A stretch of DNA of 30,240 nt from Candidatus Pelagibacter sp. GTDB taxonomy: Bacteria > Pseudomonadota > Alphaproteobacteria > Pelagibacterales > Pelagibacteraceae. Under the pieces are notes generated by a model, which was not told where the DNA came from, made no database searches, and saw nothing but the letters and a program-made list of their open reading frames with translations. Of this stretch, positions 15,902 through 25,419 are shown piece by piece. The stretch is taken from contig JAOHEU010000008.1 in NCBI GenBank assembly GCA_028097645.1, positions 1 through 30,240 of the forward strand, written 5' to 3'. A program made the translations under genes and the position numbers. Each line of letters begins with the position of its first letter. Within the stretch, counting starts at the first letter, position 1.

Positions 15902-17234
15902 TGTTTAAAAAATATCCAATGAATATGATTAGAGCAATACCCATAAACCAGTTAGTAGCCATTATTGTGTAAAATATATCATTATAATCGCCACCCTTAA
16001 TATTTATGACATACCATAAAGATAAAAAAGGAAATGCTGTTAACCTTAAAATACTTAAATATAAACTATATATAGGTTTTTTTAGAGCTTGAAATACTGC
16101 AGTTGTAATAAAGAATACAGGGTAGATAGGACCAATTAATGCTGCAACCTTTAGATATATAGCCCCATGTTTAATTGCTTCAGAATTATCTGTAAATTGA
16201 GATACAAAAAACTCTGCTCCAAAAAATAATATTATACCAGCACCAACCATAAAAGAAGATCCAAATAGAAGAGCCTTCGTATATAATTCTCTTATTCGAT
16301 TAAATTTTTTTGCACCAAAATTTTGTCCCCCAATAGAAAGTACAGCAGTGTTAAGACCAATAACAGGTAATAAGAAAACTTGTTCAACTCTTAAAGCAGA
16401 ACCATAACCAGCTGTAGCCATTTCTCCAAATTGTCCAATAAAATATAAAATATTAAATATACCCACTCCAATGAAGAGCATACTAAACATTATAGGAAGC
16501 GCTTGAGAAAATAATTCTCTAAGCATATCTAATTTTGGAATAAAACATTGGATGTATAAATATTTACGTAATTTACATGAGTTAATTTTATAAGCTAAAT
16601 AAAATGTACCAATAGATTGTGAAATTACAGTTGCAATTGCTAGTCCACCAATACCAAAAGCTGGAATAAATCCATAACCCCAAATAAACAATGGATTTAA
16701 AAAAATATTTAAGAAAAAACTAAAAATTAGTACGTTTCTATAACTTTTTGTATCACCTTGTGCGTTTAGTGCACCATTTAGTGAAATTTGAATCATTACA
16801 ATAAATGTACCGTAAAAAATAATATCTAAATATTCTCTTGTTAAAGCTATACTCGCTGCATCTGATCCCATTACTCCTAAAAGAAAATTGGAAACATTTA
16901 AACCAAACAATGTGACAATAACTGAGGTTATAATTGCAAAAACTACTGATTGAGCAATAAATAATGAGGCCTTATTAATTTTCTTTTCACCTAATAAATT
17001 ACCAATGCATGCATTCGTTGCTGCACCAATACCTACACCAACTGCTATAATTACAAAATATATTGGAAATGATTTTGCTATCGCACCTATTGCTTCAGCT
17101 GAAATTCTACCTGCAAACCAAGTATCAACTAAATTATAGAAAGTTTGAAATAACGATCCTACACTTGCAGGTATTGTTACTTTTCTAAGAAGATCCCAAA
17201 TAGGATCTTTTGTTAAATTTATTTGTTTAGACAA
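15864..17234 (-). CDS. MATE-family multidrug/metabolite exporter
   Basis: Inner-membrane antiporter with about twelve spans, exporting cationic or amphipathic compounds with sodium or protons. IPASVGSLFQTFYNLVDTWFAG is the classic MATE N-terminus, repeated in weaker form in the second half (LPIMFSMLFIGVG ... GYGSALRVEQ). The start is uncertain. TTG 17234 gives LSKQINLTKDPIWDLL, which reads like a natural N-terminus, and lies 7 bases after the trhO stop. In-frame TTG 17291 and GTG 17279 would overlap trhO and add up to 19 residues that look unlike the family. No start has a clear ribosome site. Substrate is not predictable from sequence. Confidence 0.9.
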   Translation of the reverse strand: MSKQINLTKDPIWDLLRKVTIPASVGSLFQTFYNLVDTWFAGRISAEAIGAIAKSFPIYFVIIAVGVGIGAATNACIGNLLGEKKINKASLFIAQSVVFAIITSVIVTLFGLNVSNFLLGVMGSDAASIALTREYLDIIFYGTFIVMIQISLNGALNAQGDTKSYRNVLIFSFFLNIFLNPLFIWGYGFIPAFGIGGLAIATVISQSIGTFYLAYKINSCKLRKYLYIQCFIPKLDMLRELFSQALPIMFSMLFIGVGIFNILYFIGQFGEMATAGYGSALRVEQVFLLPVIGLNTAVLSIGGQNFGAKKFNRIRELYTKALLFGSSFMVGAGIILFFGAEFFVSQFTDNSEAIKHGAIYLKVAALIGPIYPVFFITTAVFQALKKPIYSLYLSILRLTAFPFLSLWYVINIKGGDYNDIFYTIMATNWFMGIALIIFIGYFLNNVFKQKKSHFSY

Positions 17235-17241
17235 AATTATT

Positions 17242-18150
17242 TTATTTAAATTCTTTCTGGAATATATGCTTTGATCCACTCTTTTTAGCAAGGTTTATTT
17301 GTTTTTGTCTCATTCTAAATCTTGCTTTTTGAGTTTCTGTTAAATTATCGTGACAATTTGGGCAAGAAACACCTTCTTCATATTTCTTAGATTTTTTATC
17401 TTTAGGAGAAATTGGTTTTCTACATCCACTGCACATAAAGTATGTTCCAACTTTAAGACCATGTTGAAGACTGATTCTGTTATCAAAAACAAAACACTCC
17501 CCTTTCCATAGACTATCTTTTTCTTTAGTCTTTTTTAAATAATTTAAAATTCCACCATTCAATTGATAAATGTTTTTAAAACCTTTCTTTTTCAAATATA
17601 CAGAAGTTTTTTCACACCTAATTCCACCAGTACAAAACATTGCTACAGGTTTGTCTTTTTTAAGTTTATTTAGATATTTTGGAAAATCTCTAAAATTATT
17701 CACATCAGGGTTAACTGATTTTTTAAACGTACCAACATCAAATTCAAAAGGTTTCCTTGTATCTATTATATGAGTATCTTTTTTTTTGATTAATTCATTC
17801 CATTCCTTGGGATCTAAATGCGTATTTAAATTTCTTTCTTTAGAATTAAGAGTTAAATTCATCGGAACTACTTCTTTTTTAACTTTTACTTTAGGTTTGT
17901 GAAATGGTTGAAACTTACTCTTAGAGTTATTGCTGTTATCAAATTCTTTAAAAGCAAACATTTTTTTTAATTTATTAATAGTGCTTTTAATATCTTTAAG
18001 ATTACCAGATATTGTTCCGTTTAATCCCTCATTTGCAATAATTATTGTTCCTCTAATTTTCTTACTTATCAAAAGATCTTGAAGTAAAACTTTATTTTTT
18101 TTTACTGATCTAATCTTTATAAATTTATAAAAACCAAAAACTTCAACCAT
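17242..18150 (-). CDS. trhO: tRNA uridine(34) hydroxylase (rhodanese family)
   Basis: Oxygen-dependent hydroxylation of U34 in tRNA, forming 5-hydroxyuridine in the wobble position. An N-terminal acylphosphatase-like domain (IIIANEGLNGTISG, 36-49) leads to a rhodanese domain with the active loop CTGGIRCEK (C173, with C179) and HIIDTRKPFEFDVGTF. The C-terminal tail has two CxxC pairs (C240/C243 and C263/C266), probably a zinc site, then a basic helix. At 302 residues the length is normal. It shares one base with the upstream methyltransferase gene (TAATG). Confidence 0.93.
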   Translation of the reverse strand: MVEVFGFYKFIKIRSVKKNKVLLQDLLISKKIRGTIIIANEGLNGTISGNLKDIKSTINKLKKMFAFKEFDNSNNSKSKFQPFHKPKVKVKKEVVPMNLTLNSKERNLNTHLDPKEWNELIKKKDTHIIDTRKPFEFDVGTFKKSVNPDVNNFRDFPKYLNKLKKDKPVAMFCTGGIRCEKTSVYLKKKGFKNIYQLNGGILNYLKKTKEKDSLWKGECFVFDNRISLQHGLKVGTYFMCSGCRKPISPKDKKSKKYEEGVSCPNCHDNLTETQKARFRMRQKQINLAKKSGSKHIFQKEFK

Positions 18151-18800
18151 TATAAAACTCTACAAACGGTCATCCCATCACCTAATGGCACTATGATTTG
18201 CTCTACTCTATTATCATTAGAAACATGTAAATTAAATTCTCTTATATTAACTGTGTACTTGTCTAGATTGTTTTCATCAGCAACTTCACCATGCCATAAA
18301 ACATTATCAATAATTATCAAGCCACCTCTATTTATTAGTTTTAAGGATTTCTCATAATATTCTCTATAATTCATTTTATCAGCATCGATAAAAACCATAT
18401 CAAATTTATCATTTTTTAATTCATCTAAACTCTCAAGAGCTGGTTTAATTATTGTTTTAATTTTATGATTTTGGTTAGCTTTTTTAAAAAAACTTGAGGC
18501 TATTTTGTTTGTTTCCTCATTTTTATCAAGAGCTATAAGTTTTCCATCTTCTGGTAAGGCTAGTGATATTGATAGCGCACTAAGTCCAGTAAAAGTTCCA
18601 ATCTCTAGTACATTTTTAATATTAGAAATTTTTATAATTAAACGAAGAAAATGACATTGAGATGGATCAACCTGCATCCTCTTGATGTCACCTAGTGTAT
18701 TATTATAATCAATTATTTCTTGCTGAACTGGATGTAATTTTAAACCAAAATCATTAATATAATTTTGTAATTTATTTGTTATTTCAAGGTTTGCACCCAT
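18150..18800 (-). CDS. class I SAM-dependent O-methyltransferase (caffeoyl-CoA OMT-like)
   Basis: Cytoplasmic methyltransferase of the Methyltransf_3 family; small bacterial members methylate catechol-like hydroxyls, but the substrate here is unknown. VLEIGTFTGLSAL (64-76) is SAM motif I, D92 in ALDKNE is the ribose-binding acid, and D139-x-D141-K142 (FIDADK) with D165-N166 (IIIDNVLWHG) form the metal site. The length, 216 residues, is usual. It lies 4 bases after gatB and overlaps trhO by one base, so it is probably co-transcribed with gatCAB. Confidence 0.92.
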   Translation of the reverse strand: MGANLEITNKLQNYINDFGLKLHPVQQEIIDYNNTLGDIKRMQVDPSQCHFLRLIIKISNIKNVLEIGTFTGLSALSISLALPEDGKLIALDKNEETNKIASSFFKKANQNHKIKTIIKPALESLDELKNDKFDMVFIDADKMNYREYYEKSLKLINRGGLIIIDNVLWHGEVADENNLDKYTVNIREFNLHVSNDNRVEQIIVPLGDGMTVCRVL

Positions 18801-18804
18801 CTTA

Positions 18805-20280
18805 TTAAAGCTTTTTCTTTAATATCTCGTTTATTAATTGAGGATTTGCTTTACCACCTGAAACTTTCATTGCTTGGCCTACAAAGAAACCAAATAATTT
18901 TTCTTTTCCGTTTTTATATTCAATAGCTTTTTCTCTATTATCATCAATAATCTTATCTATTAAAGCTTCTAAAGCTTTCGGATCACTTTCTTGTTTAAGT
19001 CCTTTTTCTTCAACAATAATTTGGGGATCTTTGTCTCCATCCATCATTAATTCAAAAATAGTTTTAGCAATTTTTCCAGAAATTGTTCCATTTTTAATTA
19101 AATTAACCAATTTTGCTAAATTTTTTGCACTTATCGGACTTTGAGAAATTTCCAAATTTTTATTATTTAAAACTGCAAACAATTCTCCAGTAATCCAATT
19201 AACTGCTAATTTGATATCTTGGTTTTTTCCCATCTTTGCAACTACTTCTTCAAAATATTTAGCAGTTTCAATATCAGAGACTAAAATTGTTGCTTCATAA
19301 GGAGAAACTTTAAATTCATCTATAAATCTTTTCTTTTTATCATCTGGTAACTCAGGAATATCAGCTTTAAGTTCATTGATAAATTCATCTGTAACTTCCA
19401 ATGGTAATAAATCTGGATCAGGAAAATATCTATAATCATGGGCATCTTCTTTAGATCTCATTGATCTCGTCTCATTTTTTTTTGTATCAAATAATCTTGT
19501 TTCTTGATCAATGGATTTACCTTCTTCAATTAAATCAACTTGTCTATTAGCCTCATAATCAATAGCCATCTGCATAAATTTAATAGAATTTACATTTTTA
19601 ATTTCACAACGTGTTCCAAGTTCTTTTGAGTCTTTTAATCTAACTGAAACGTTTACATCAGCTCTTAGTGATCCTTCTTGCATATTACCATCACATGTAC
19701 CTAAATACCTCATTATAGATCTTAGTTTTTTAATATAAGCACTTACTTCATCTGGAGTTCTTAAATCTGGTTTACTTACTATTTCCATTAGAGCTACACC
19801 TGATCTATTTAAATCAACTAAGGTATTTTGTGGATCCATATCATGAATACTTTTTCCAGCATCTTGCTCTAAATGAAGTCTTTCAATACCAACTTCCTTT
19901 TGACCTACTGGCATATCAAGAATAACGGTACCCTCACCTACAATCGGATATTTAAATTGTGAAATTTGGTAACCTTGAGGTAAATCTGCATAAAAATAGT
20001 TTTTTCTATCAAATACTGATCTTTTATTAATTTCTGCTTTTAACCCTATTCCAGTCTTAATCGCTTGCTTTACACAAAATTCATTGATTACAGGTAACAT
20101 ACCTGGAAAAGCTGCATCTACTAAACTTACTTGCGTATTAGGTTCAGCGCCAAATTTTGTAGAAGAAGATGAAAATAATTTTGAATTAGAGGTTACTTGA
20201 GCATGTACTTCTAAACCAATAACAACCTCATAAATATTATTATGTCTTTCGATTAAATATTCAGATTTATCTTTAGCCAT
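18805..20280 (-). CDS. gatB: aspartyl/glutamyl-tRNA amidotransferase subunit B
   Basis: Kinase and tRNA-binding subunit of GatCAB, which converts Glu-tRNA(Gln) (and Asp-tRNA(Asn)) to the amide form. [15 protein letters not shown], the [24 protein letters not shown] segment and SLRADVNVS are family signatures. A YqeY-like tail (about residue 350 on) ends in [13 protein letters not shown]. At 491 residues the length is normal. The ATG shares one base with the gatA stop. Its presence implies the indirect route to Gln-tRNA; no glnS is visible here. Confidence 0.97.
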   Translation of the reverse strand: MAKDKSEYLIERHNNIYEVVIGLEVHAQVTSNSKLFSSSSTKFGAEPNTQVSLVDAAFPGMLPVINEFCVKQAIKTGIGLKAEINKRSVFDRKNYFYADLPQGYQISQFKYPIVGEGTVILDMPVGQKEVGIERLHLEQDAGKSIHDMDPQNTLVDLNRSGVALMEIVSKPDLRTPDEVSAYIKKLRSIMRYLGTCDGNMQEGSLRADVNVSVRLKDSKELGTRCEIKNVNSIKFMQMAIDYEANRQVDLIEEGKSIDQETRLFDTKKNETRSMRSKEDAHDYRYFPDPDLLPLEVTDEFINELKADIPELPDDKKKRFIDEFKVSPYEATILVSDIETAKYFEEVVAKMGKNQDIKLAVNWITGELFAVLNNKNLEISQSPISAKNLAKLVNLIKNGTISGKIAKTIFELMMDGDKDPQIIVEEKGLKQESDPKALEALIDKIIDDNREKAIEYKNGKEKLFGFFVGQAMKVSGGKANPQLINEILKKKL

Positions 20281-21737
20281 TATTTAATCCACCAGTCAGT
20301 AATTTTATTTTTAAAATTTATTTTATCCTCCATTGCATAAGCAACATTCAATATTTCCTGCTCCTTAAAAGCTTTACCTATAATTTGTAACCCAAGAGGA
20401 TAACCAGATGCATCATGACCAGCTGGAATTGATATTGCTGGTAAACCTGCTAGATTTACAGGTACGGTAAATATATCATTTAAATACATAGAAACTGGAT
20501 CATCTTTTTTCTCACCGATTTTAAAAGCTGAGCTGGGAGTGGATGGAGTTAATATTGCATCAACTTTTTTATAAGCTTCATCGAAATCATTTTTGATTAA
20601 TTTTCTAACTTTTTGAGCTTTCAAATAATAAGCATCATAATATCCCGAAGACAAAACATATGTGCCTATCATTATCCGTCTTTGAACTTCTGCGCCAAAC
20701 CCCTCAGATCTAGTCTTTTCATACATATCAATTAAATTTTCACCCTTTGCTCTAAAGCCATATTTTACACCATCATATCTTGCTAAATTTGATGAAGCTT
20801 CAGCCGGCGCAACTATATAATAAGTAGGTAATGCGTAACTAGTGTTCGGTAAAGAAATATCTATTATTTCAGCACCACATTCTTTTGCGTACTGTATTCC
20901 TTTTTGCCATAAATCTTCTATTTCTTTAGGGTTCCCCTCTACTCTATATTCTTTAGGTATACCAATTTTTTTACCTTTAATATTTTTGGTTAATTCTTTC
21001 CTGTAATCATTTCTTTTAAAATCAATCGAAGTAGAATCTTTTTTATCATAAGTACTAATGACTTCTTGAAGTAGTGCACAATCTTCAACATTTTGAGCCA
21101 TTGGCCCTGCTTGATCTAATGAAGATGCAAAAGCAACAATTCCATATCTTGAACAGCTACCATAAGTAGGTTTTAAACCTACTGTACCGGTAAATGACGC
21201 TGGTTGTCTAATAGAACCACCTGTGTCTGTACCAATTGTGATTGGTGTAAGTTGACCAGAAACTGCTGCTGCAGATCCACCAGATGAACCCCCAGGTACT
21301 AATCCATTATCTATAGGGTTTTGCACATTACCATAAAAACTTGTTTCATTTGAAGATCCCATGGCAAACTCATCACAGTTTAACTTTCCAAGCAGTATAG
21401 CACCTTCGTTCCAAATATTTTGTGTAACAGTAGACTCATAAGTGGGAATAAAGTTTTCTAAAATCTTGCTGCCTGCAGTAGTTCTAATATTTTCAGTACA
21501 AAAGAGATCTTTAACGGCCATAGGTATTCCAGGTAATTTTAAATCTAAATTTGGATTTTGATCAAATTTTTTAGCTTTATTGATTGCATTAGAAAAATCT
21601 TCTGTAATATAAGCATTTAATTCTTTTGATTTTTCTGAACGATCTACGAATGCTTGGGTTACTTCCTCAGAAGATAGTTTTTTATTTTTAATATTCTTAA
21701 CTAATGAAGTTAATGACTGAGTTGTTATATCTGACAT
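20280..21737 (-). CDS. gatA: aspartyl/glutamyl-tRNA amidotransferase subunit A
   Basis: Glutaminase subunit of GatCAB, supplying ammonia through hydrolysis of glutamine. The amidase-signature triad is complete: K76 in AVKDLF, cis-Ser S151 in [13 protein letters not shown] and nucleophile S175 in [12 protein letters not shown], with the same spacing as the staphylococcal enzyme. At 485 residues the length is normal. It shares one base with gatC upstream and one with gatB downstream, giving strict stoichiometric expression of the complex. Confidence 0.98.
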   Translation of the reverse strand: MSDITTQSLTSLVKNIKNKKLSSEEVTQAFVDRSEKSKELNAYITEDFSNAINKAKKFDQNPNLDLKLPGIPMAVKDLFCTENIRTTAGSKILENFIPTYESTVTQNIWNEGAILLGKLNCDEFAMGSSNETSFYGNVQNPIDNGLVPGGSSGGSAAAVSGQLTPITIGTDTGGSIRQPASFTGTVGLKPTYGSCSRYGIVAFASSLDQAGPMAQNVEDCALLQEVISTYDKKDSTSIDFKRNDYRKELTKNIKGKKIGIPKEYRVEGNPKEIEDLWQKGIQYAKECGAEIIDISLPNTSYALPTYYIVAPAEASSNLARYDGVKYGFRAKGENLIDMYEKTRSEGFGAEVQRRIMIGTYVLSSGYYDAYYLKAQKVRKLIKNDFDEAYKKVDAILTPSTPSSAFKIGEKKDDPVSMYLNDIFTVPVNLAGLPAISIPAGHDASGYPLGLQIIGKAFKEQEILNVAYAMEDKINFKNKITDWWIK

Positions 21738-22024
21738 TATTCCACAACCTTTGGTACAACAAAAAAATCTTCATTATCTTCAGGCGAATTTTTTATAATT
21801 TGTTCTCTTATATTCTCACTTTTGACTTCATCAGATCTAAATTTCAATGTAGTTTCAGCAACTGATGTTAATGGTTCAACTTTATCTGTATTTAATTCAT
21901 TTAATTTTTCAATAAATTCAAAAATTGAGTTTAAATCACCAGCGAGTTTTTCAGCTTTTTGTTCATCAACTGAAATTCTTGATAATTTAGAGATATGCTT
22001 TATGGTTTTAAGATCAATGCTCAT
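21737..22024 (-). CDS. gatC: aspartyl/glutamyl-tRNA amidotransferase subunit C
   Basis: Small subunit (95 residues) that holds GatA and GatB together. [14 protein letters not shown], the [21 protein letters not shown] segment and the C-terminal FFVVPKVVE are diagnostic. The ATG at 22022-22024 is chosen since [15 protein letters not shown] is the normal family start. A GTG at 22054 would add ten residues and run into the short divergent promoter region. First gene of the minus-strand run that ends with the nuclease. Confidence 0.96.
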   Translation of the reverse strand: MSIDLKTIKHISKLSRISVDEQKAEKLAGDLNSIFEFIEKLNELNTDKVEPLTSVAETTLKFRSDEVKSENIREQIIKNSPEDNEDFFVVPKVVE

Positions 22025-22074
22025 ATGGTATTTAAATATGTCGCAAACTATCACTTAAGTTAAAAATATACAAT
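22025..22074. promoter_or_regulatory. divergent promoter region, gatC / ruvX
   Basis: Fifty AT-rich bases separate the two start codons, so both operons are probably driven from here. TATACA just before the ruvX ATG could be a -10 box for a nearly leaderless transcript, but no matched -35 element can be assigned with confidence. Confidence 0.35.
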
Positions 22075-22530
22075 ATGATCACTATTGAAGATTTAAAAAA
22101 AAAGCAGTCAGAAACCAGCCGATTGATTGGATTAGATCTAGGTTCAAAAAGAATTGGTGTGTCCATATGTGATGAAAAGCAATCTATAGCGACACCATTT
22201 AAAACGATTAATAAGACTAATACTAATGAATTAATTGAAGAATTAAAAAAACTGATTAATGAATATGATATTAAAGGTATTATAATTGGCAATCCAATCA
22301 ACATGGATGGATCATTGGGTAGATCGGCTCAATCAGTAAATGATGTTTCGAATAATATAGATAAAGCTATTGATGTAGATGTATGTCTTTGGGATGAAAG
22401 ACTTTCAACGGTTGGGGCTTTTAATCTATCTAGCCAACTAGATGTTAATGTAAGTAAAAGAGAAAAGAATATAGATCAAAATGCTGCAGCTTTTATACTT
22501 CAAGGAGCTATAGATTTTTTAAAGAATTAA
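22075..22530 (+). CDS. ruvX: Holliday junction resolvase-like protein / pre-16S rRNA nuclease YqgF
   Basis: RNase H-fold protein involved in 16S rRNA 5' processing and proposed to act on Holliday junctions. LIGLDLGSKRIGVSICD (with D21) is the first acidic strand, IIIGNPINMDGSLGRSAQ the central motif, and LWDERLSTVGA holds the second acidic pair; the DQNAAAFILQG segment ends the active site. At 151 residues it is of normal size, with a short charged N-terminal extension. It heads the plus-strand run; pyrB follows after 42 bases. Confidence 0.95.
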   Translation: MITIEDLKKKQSETSRLIGLDLGSKRIGVSICDEKQSIATPFKTINKTNTNELIEELKKLINEYDIKGIIIGNPINMDGSLGRSAQSVNDVSNNIDKAIDVDVCLWDERLSTVGAFNLSSQLDVNVSKREKNIDQNAAAFILQGAIDFLKN

Positions 22531-22572
22531 TACTTGCCATAACACTACTTTATAGTTATAGAGTTAATTTTA

Positions 22573-23514
22573 ATGGCAACTAAATCAAACAAAGCTGTTA
22601 AAATTTCTCAAAAACATTTATTAGGTATCCAAGATTTATCAATTAATGATGTAAATCTGATTTTAAACGAGTCACAATCATTCATCAAACTTAATCAAAG
22701 TAAAAACAAAAGATTAAATGTTTTGAATGGAAAAACACAAATTAATCTATTTTTTGAGCCATCTACACGAACACAAAGTTCATTTGAACTAGCAGGTAAA
22801 CGTTTGGGGGCAGATGTAATGTCTATGAATATGGGGAACTCTGCCATTAAAAAAGGTGAAACATTGATAGATACCGCTATGACTTTAAACGCAATGCACC
22901 CTGATATAATTGTAATTAGACATCAAGACTCAGGTGCTTGTAATTTATTATCTCAGAAAGTTAATTGTGCTGTACTAAATGCTGGTGATGGTAGAAGAGA
23001 ACACCCTACTCAGGCTTTATTAGATGCATTAACAATAATTAATAGAAAGAAAAAAATTCAAGGATTAAAAATTGCAATTTGTGGTGATATTCTCCACTCA
23101 AGAGTTGCAAGATCAAATATTTATTTGCTCACAATGTTGGGAGCAGAGGTTAATATTGTTGCACCAACAAACTTAATGCCAAAAGAAATTGAAAAATTTG
23201 GGGTTAATACTTTTACAGATATGAAAAAAGGACTTAAAGATTGCGATATAGTAATGATGTTAAGACTTCAAAATGAAAGAATGACAAGTTCATTTCTATC
23301 ATCAAACAGAGAATATTATGAATATTATGGATTAACACCGGATAAACTTGATCACGCAAAGTCAGATGCAATTATTATGCATCCTGGCCCAATGAATAGA
23401 GGAATTGAGATCGATACAAGACTAGCTGACGATATTAATAAAAGTGTAATAAAGGAACAAGTTGAACTTGGTGTAGCTGTTAGAATGGCTTGCTTGAAAA
23501 TATTTTGTGAATAA
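22573..23514 (+). CDS. pyrB: aspartate carbamoyltransferase, catalytic subunit
   Basis: Second step of pyrimidine synthesis, joining carbamoyl phosphate and aspartate. S64-T65-R66-T67 in [12 protein letters not shown] binds carbamoyl phosphate. The KKGE loop (93-96) and HPTQALLD (from H144) complete that site, and [12 protein letters not shown] near the end is the aspartate-side motif. At 313 residues the length is normal. No regulatory PyrI gene is present. The next gene, pyrC, begins on the base after its stop, consistent with a PyrB-PyrC complex. Confidence 0.97.
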   Translation: MATKSNKAVKISQKHLLGIQDLSINDVNLILNESQSFIKLNQSKNKRLNVLNGKTQINLFFEPSTRTQSSFELAGKRLGADVMSMNMGNSAIKKGETLIDTAMTLNAMHPDIIVIRHQDSGACNLLSQKVNCAVLNAGDGRREHPTQALLDALTIINRKKKIQGLKIAICGDILHSRVARSNIYLLTMLGAEVNIVAPTNLMPKEIEKFGVNTFTDMKKGLKDCDIVMMLRLQNERMTSSFLSSNREYYEYYGLTPDKLDHAKSDAIIMHPGPMNRGIEIDTRLADDINKSVIKEQVELGVAVRMACLKIFCE

Positions 23515-24801
23515 ATGAAGAAACAATATTTTATAAACGCAAACATTATTGACCCTTATAATTCATTAAATGAAAATGGTGGTTTAATAATATCAGAAGA
23601 CGGAAAAATTGAAGCAATAGGTAAAAAAGTAAACTCTAATAATTTGCCGACTAGAGAAAAGCCCATAGATCTAAAGGGTAAATACATCTTTCCTGGACTT
23701 GTAGATATGAGAGTTTTCGTTGGTGAACCAGGTTATGAATATAAAGAAAATTTTAGAACTTTAAGTAACGCAGCATTATCTGGTGGAGTAACATCTGTTG
23801 TTACAATGCCTAATACAGATCCAATAATAGACAATGTATCAATTGTAGATTTCTTAAAAAGAAGAGGAAGAGATAAATCTAAAATTAATATTTTTCCTTG
23901 TGCGTCTTTAACACATAACATTGAAGGTACTAACATGACCGAATTTGGTTTGTTGGCCAAAAAAGGAATAATAGCTTTTACAGATGGTGTTAAGACTATT
24001 CAAAATACAAGTTTAATGTCTAGAATAATGAATTCAGCTAAAGACTTGGATTGTTTAATAATGCAACATGCTGAAGATTATCATCTTTCAAAAAATGGAA
24101 TGATAAATTCAGGCATTATCGCAACTAAACTAGGCTTATCAGGAATACCTGATATTGCAGAGAGAATAATCATAGAAAGAGACTTGGCACTTCTTGAAAA
24201 AAACAAATGTAGATATCATATATCTCAACTCTCAGCTGGAAAATCAGTTGAAGTAATTAAAGAGAGAAAAAATGATATTAAATTTACATGCGGTGTCTCA
24301 ATAAATAATTTATCTCTTAATGAAAATGATATTGGTGATTTTAAAACATTCTTAAAATTATCTCCTCCTTTAAGAAAAGAAGAGGATAGAGAAGCGCTCG
24401 TTCAAGGGTTAAAAGACAAAACTATCGATGTAATAGTTTCAGATCATAAGCCTGAGGATGAAGAGTCTAAACGATTAACTTTTTCACAAGCAGCAACTGG
24501 TGCTTCAGGAATAGAAACATTATTATCTCTATCATTAGAATTATATCATAATGGATCTGTAAAACTTGACACTATTATTCAGTCATTAACATCAAATCCT
24601 GCAAAAATTCTGCGAATTAATAAAGGAAATCTTTCAATAGGAAATGATGCAGACTTTTGTATTGTGGATTTAGACAAACCTTGGATAGTAAAAAAAGAAA
24701 ACTTAATTTCAAAATCTAAAAATACTTCAATTGAAGATAAAAAACTTCAAGGTAAAGTAACTAATACCTTTGTAAAAGGTAAGGAATTATTTAAGATATA
24801 A
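23515..24801 (+). CDS. pyrC: dihydroorotase-family protein with degenerate metal site (PyrC/PyrX type)
   Basis: Class I dihydroorotase fold, 428 residues, expected for the third step of pyrimidine synthesis. However, the metal-binding HxH motif is lost: the segment reads PGLVDMRVFVGEPG, with R66 and F68 where active enzymes have His. Other site residues remain: D157 (FTDG), H185 (QHAED), H235 (YHISQLSAGKSVE) and D310 (SDHKPED). Such proteins pair with PyrB as non-catalytic partners in some bacteria, and this form is frequent in alphaproteobacteria to my knowledge. It starts immediately after the pyrB stop and is followed 2 bases later by plsY. Activity is doubtful; a second, canonical dihydroorotase may exist elsewhere in the genome. 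Confidence 0.88.
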   Translation: MKKQYFINANIIDPYNSLNENGGLIISEDGKIEAIGKKVNSNNLPTREKPIDLKGKYIFPGLVDMRVFVGEPGYEYKENFRTLSNAALSGGVTSVVTMPNTDPIIDNVSIVDFLKRRGRDKSKINIFPCASLTHNIEGTNMTEFGLLAKKGIIAFTDGVKTIQNTSLMSRIMNSAKDLDCLIMQHAEDYHLSKNGMINSGIIATKLGLSGIPDIAERIIIERDLALLEKNKCRYHISQLSAGKSVEVIKERKNDIKFTCGVSINNLSLNENDIGDFKTFLKLSPPLRKEEDREALVQGLKDKTIDVIVSDHKPEDEESKRLTFSQAATGASGIETLLSLSLELYHNGSVKLDTIIQSLTSNPAKILRINKGNLSIGNDADFCIVDLDKPWIVKKENLISKSKNTSIEDKKLQGKVTNTFVKGKELFKI

Positions 24802-24803
24802 TA

Positions 24804-25382
24804 ATGGATTATTTTATTGTTGGTATTGTCTCATATTTAATGGGTTCTATTCCATTTGGTTTGATCTTGACTAAAATATTTTTGAATAAAGATATTAGGG
24901 AAATAGGTTCTGGGAATATAGGTGCAACAAATGCCTTAAGAACAGGAAATAAACTTATAGGCTATTCAACATTAATACTAGATATAGCTAAAGCTATAAT
25001 TCCAGTTATTTTTGTTAAAATTAATTATCCTGACTTAATATATATAGCTTCTTTATGTGCCTTTTTAGGACATGTGTTTCCTATTTGGCTTAAATTTAAA
25101 GGTGGTAAAGGTGTGGCTACTTATGTTGGAATTTTATTTTCTATAAATTTATTACTAGGAATTATATTTACAGCAAGTTGGGGTATTATATTTTTAATGT
25201 TTAGATACTCTTCACTCTCATCTATTATAGGCTCTATATCAATACCTATTTATATCCTGATAACAGACCAAATAAGTAATGCTATTTTTTTTGGAATAAT
25301 GTTTGTTTTGATCTTCTTTACCCATAGAGAAAATATTAAACGATTGAAAAATAAAGAAGAAAGTAAGACAAAAATTTATTAA
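24804..25382 (+). CDS. plsY: acyl-phosphate:glycerol-3-phosphate acyltransferase
   Basis: Inner-membrane enzyme making lysophosphatidic acid from acyl phosphate and glycerol-3-phosphate, the first step of phospholipid synthesis. The three family motifs are visible: GSIPFGLILTK, the GSGNIGATNALRTG loop, and GHVFPIWLKFKGGKGVAT. Five or so hydrophobic spans fill the 192 residues. It starts 2 bases after pyrC. In many alphaproteobacteria dprA lies between plsY and topA; here only 37 bases separate them. Confidence 0.96.
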   Translation: MDYFIVGIVSYLMGSIPFGLILTKIFLNKDIREIGSGNIGATNALRTGNKLIGYSTLILDIAKAIIPVIFVKINYPDLIYIASLCAFLGHVFPIWLKFKGGKGVATYVGILFSINLLLGIIFTASWGIIFLMFRYSSLSSIIGSISIPIYILITDQISNAIFFGIMFVLIFFTHRENIKRLKNKEESKTKIY

Positions 25383-25419
25383 TTTGACTATCAAAGACTT
25401 TTGAGTAGTTTGTTAAATT

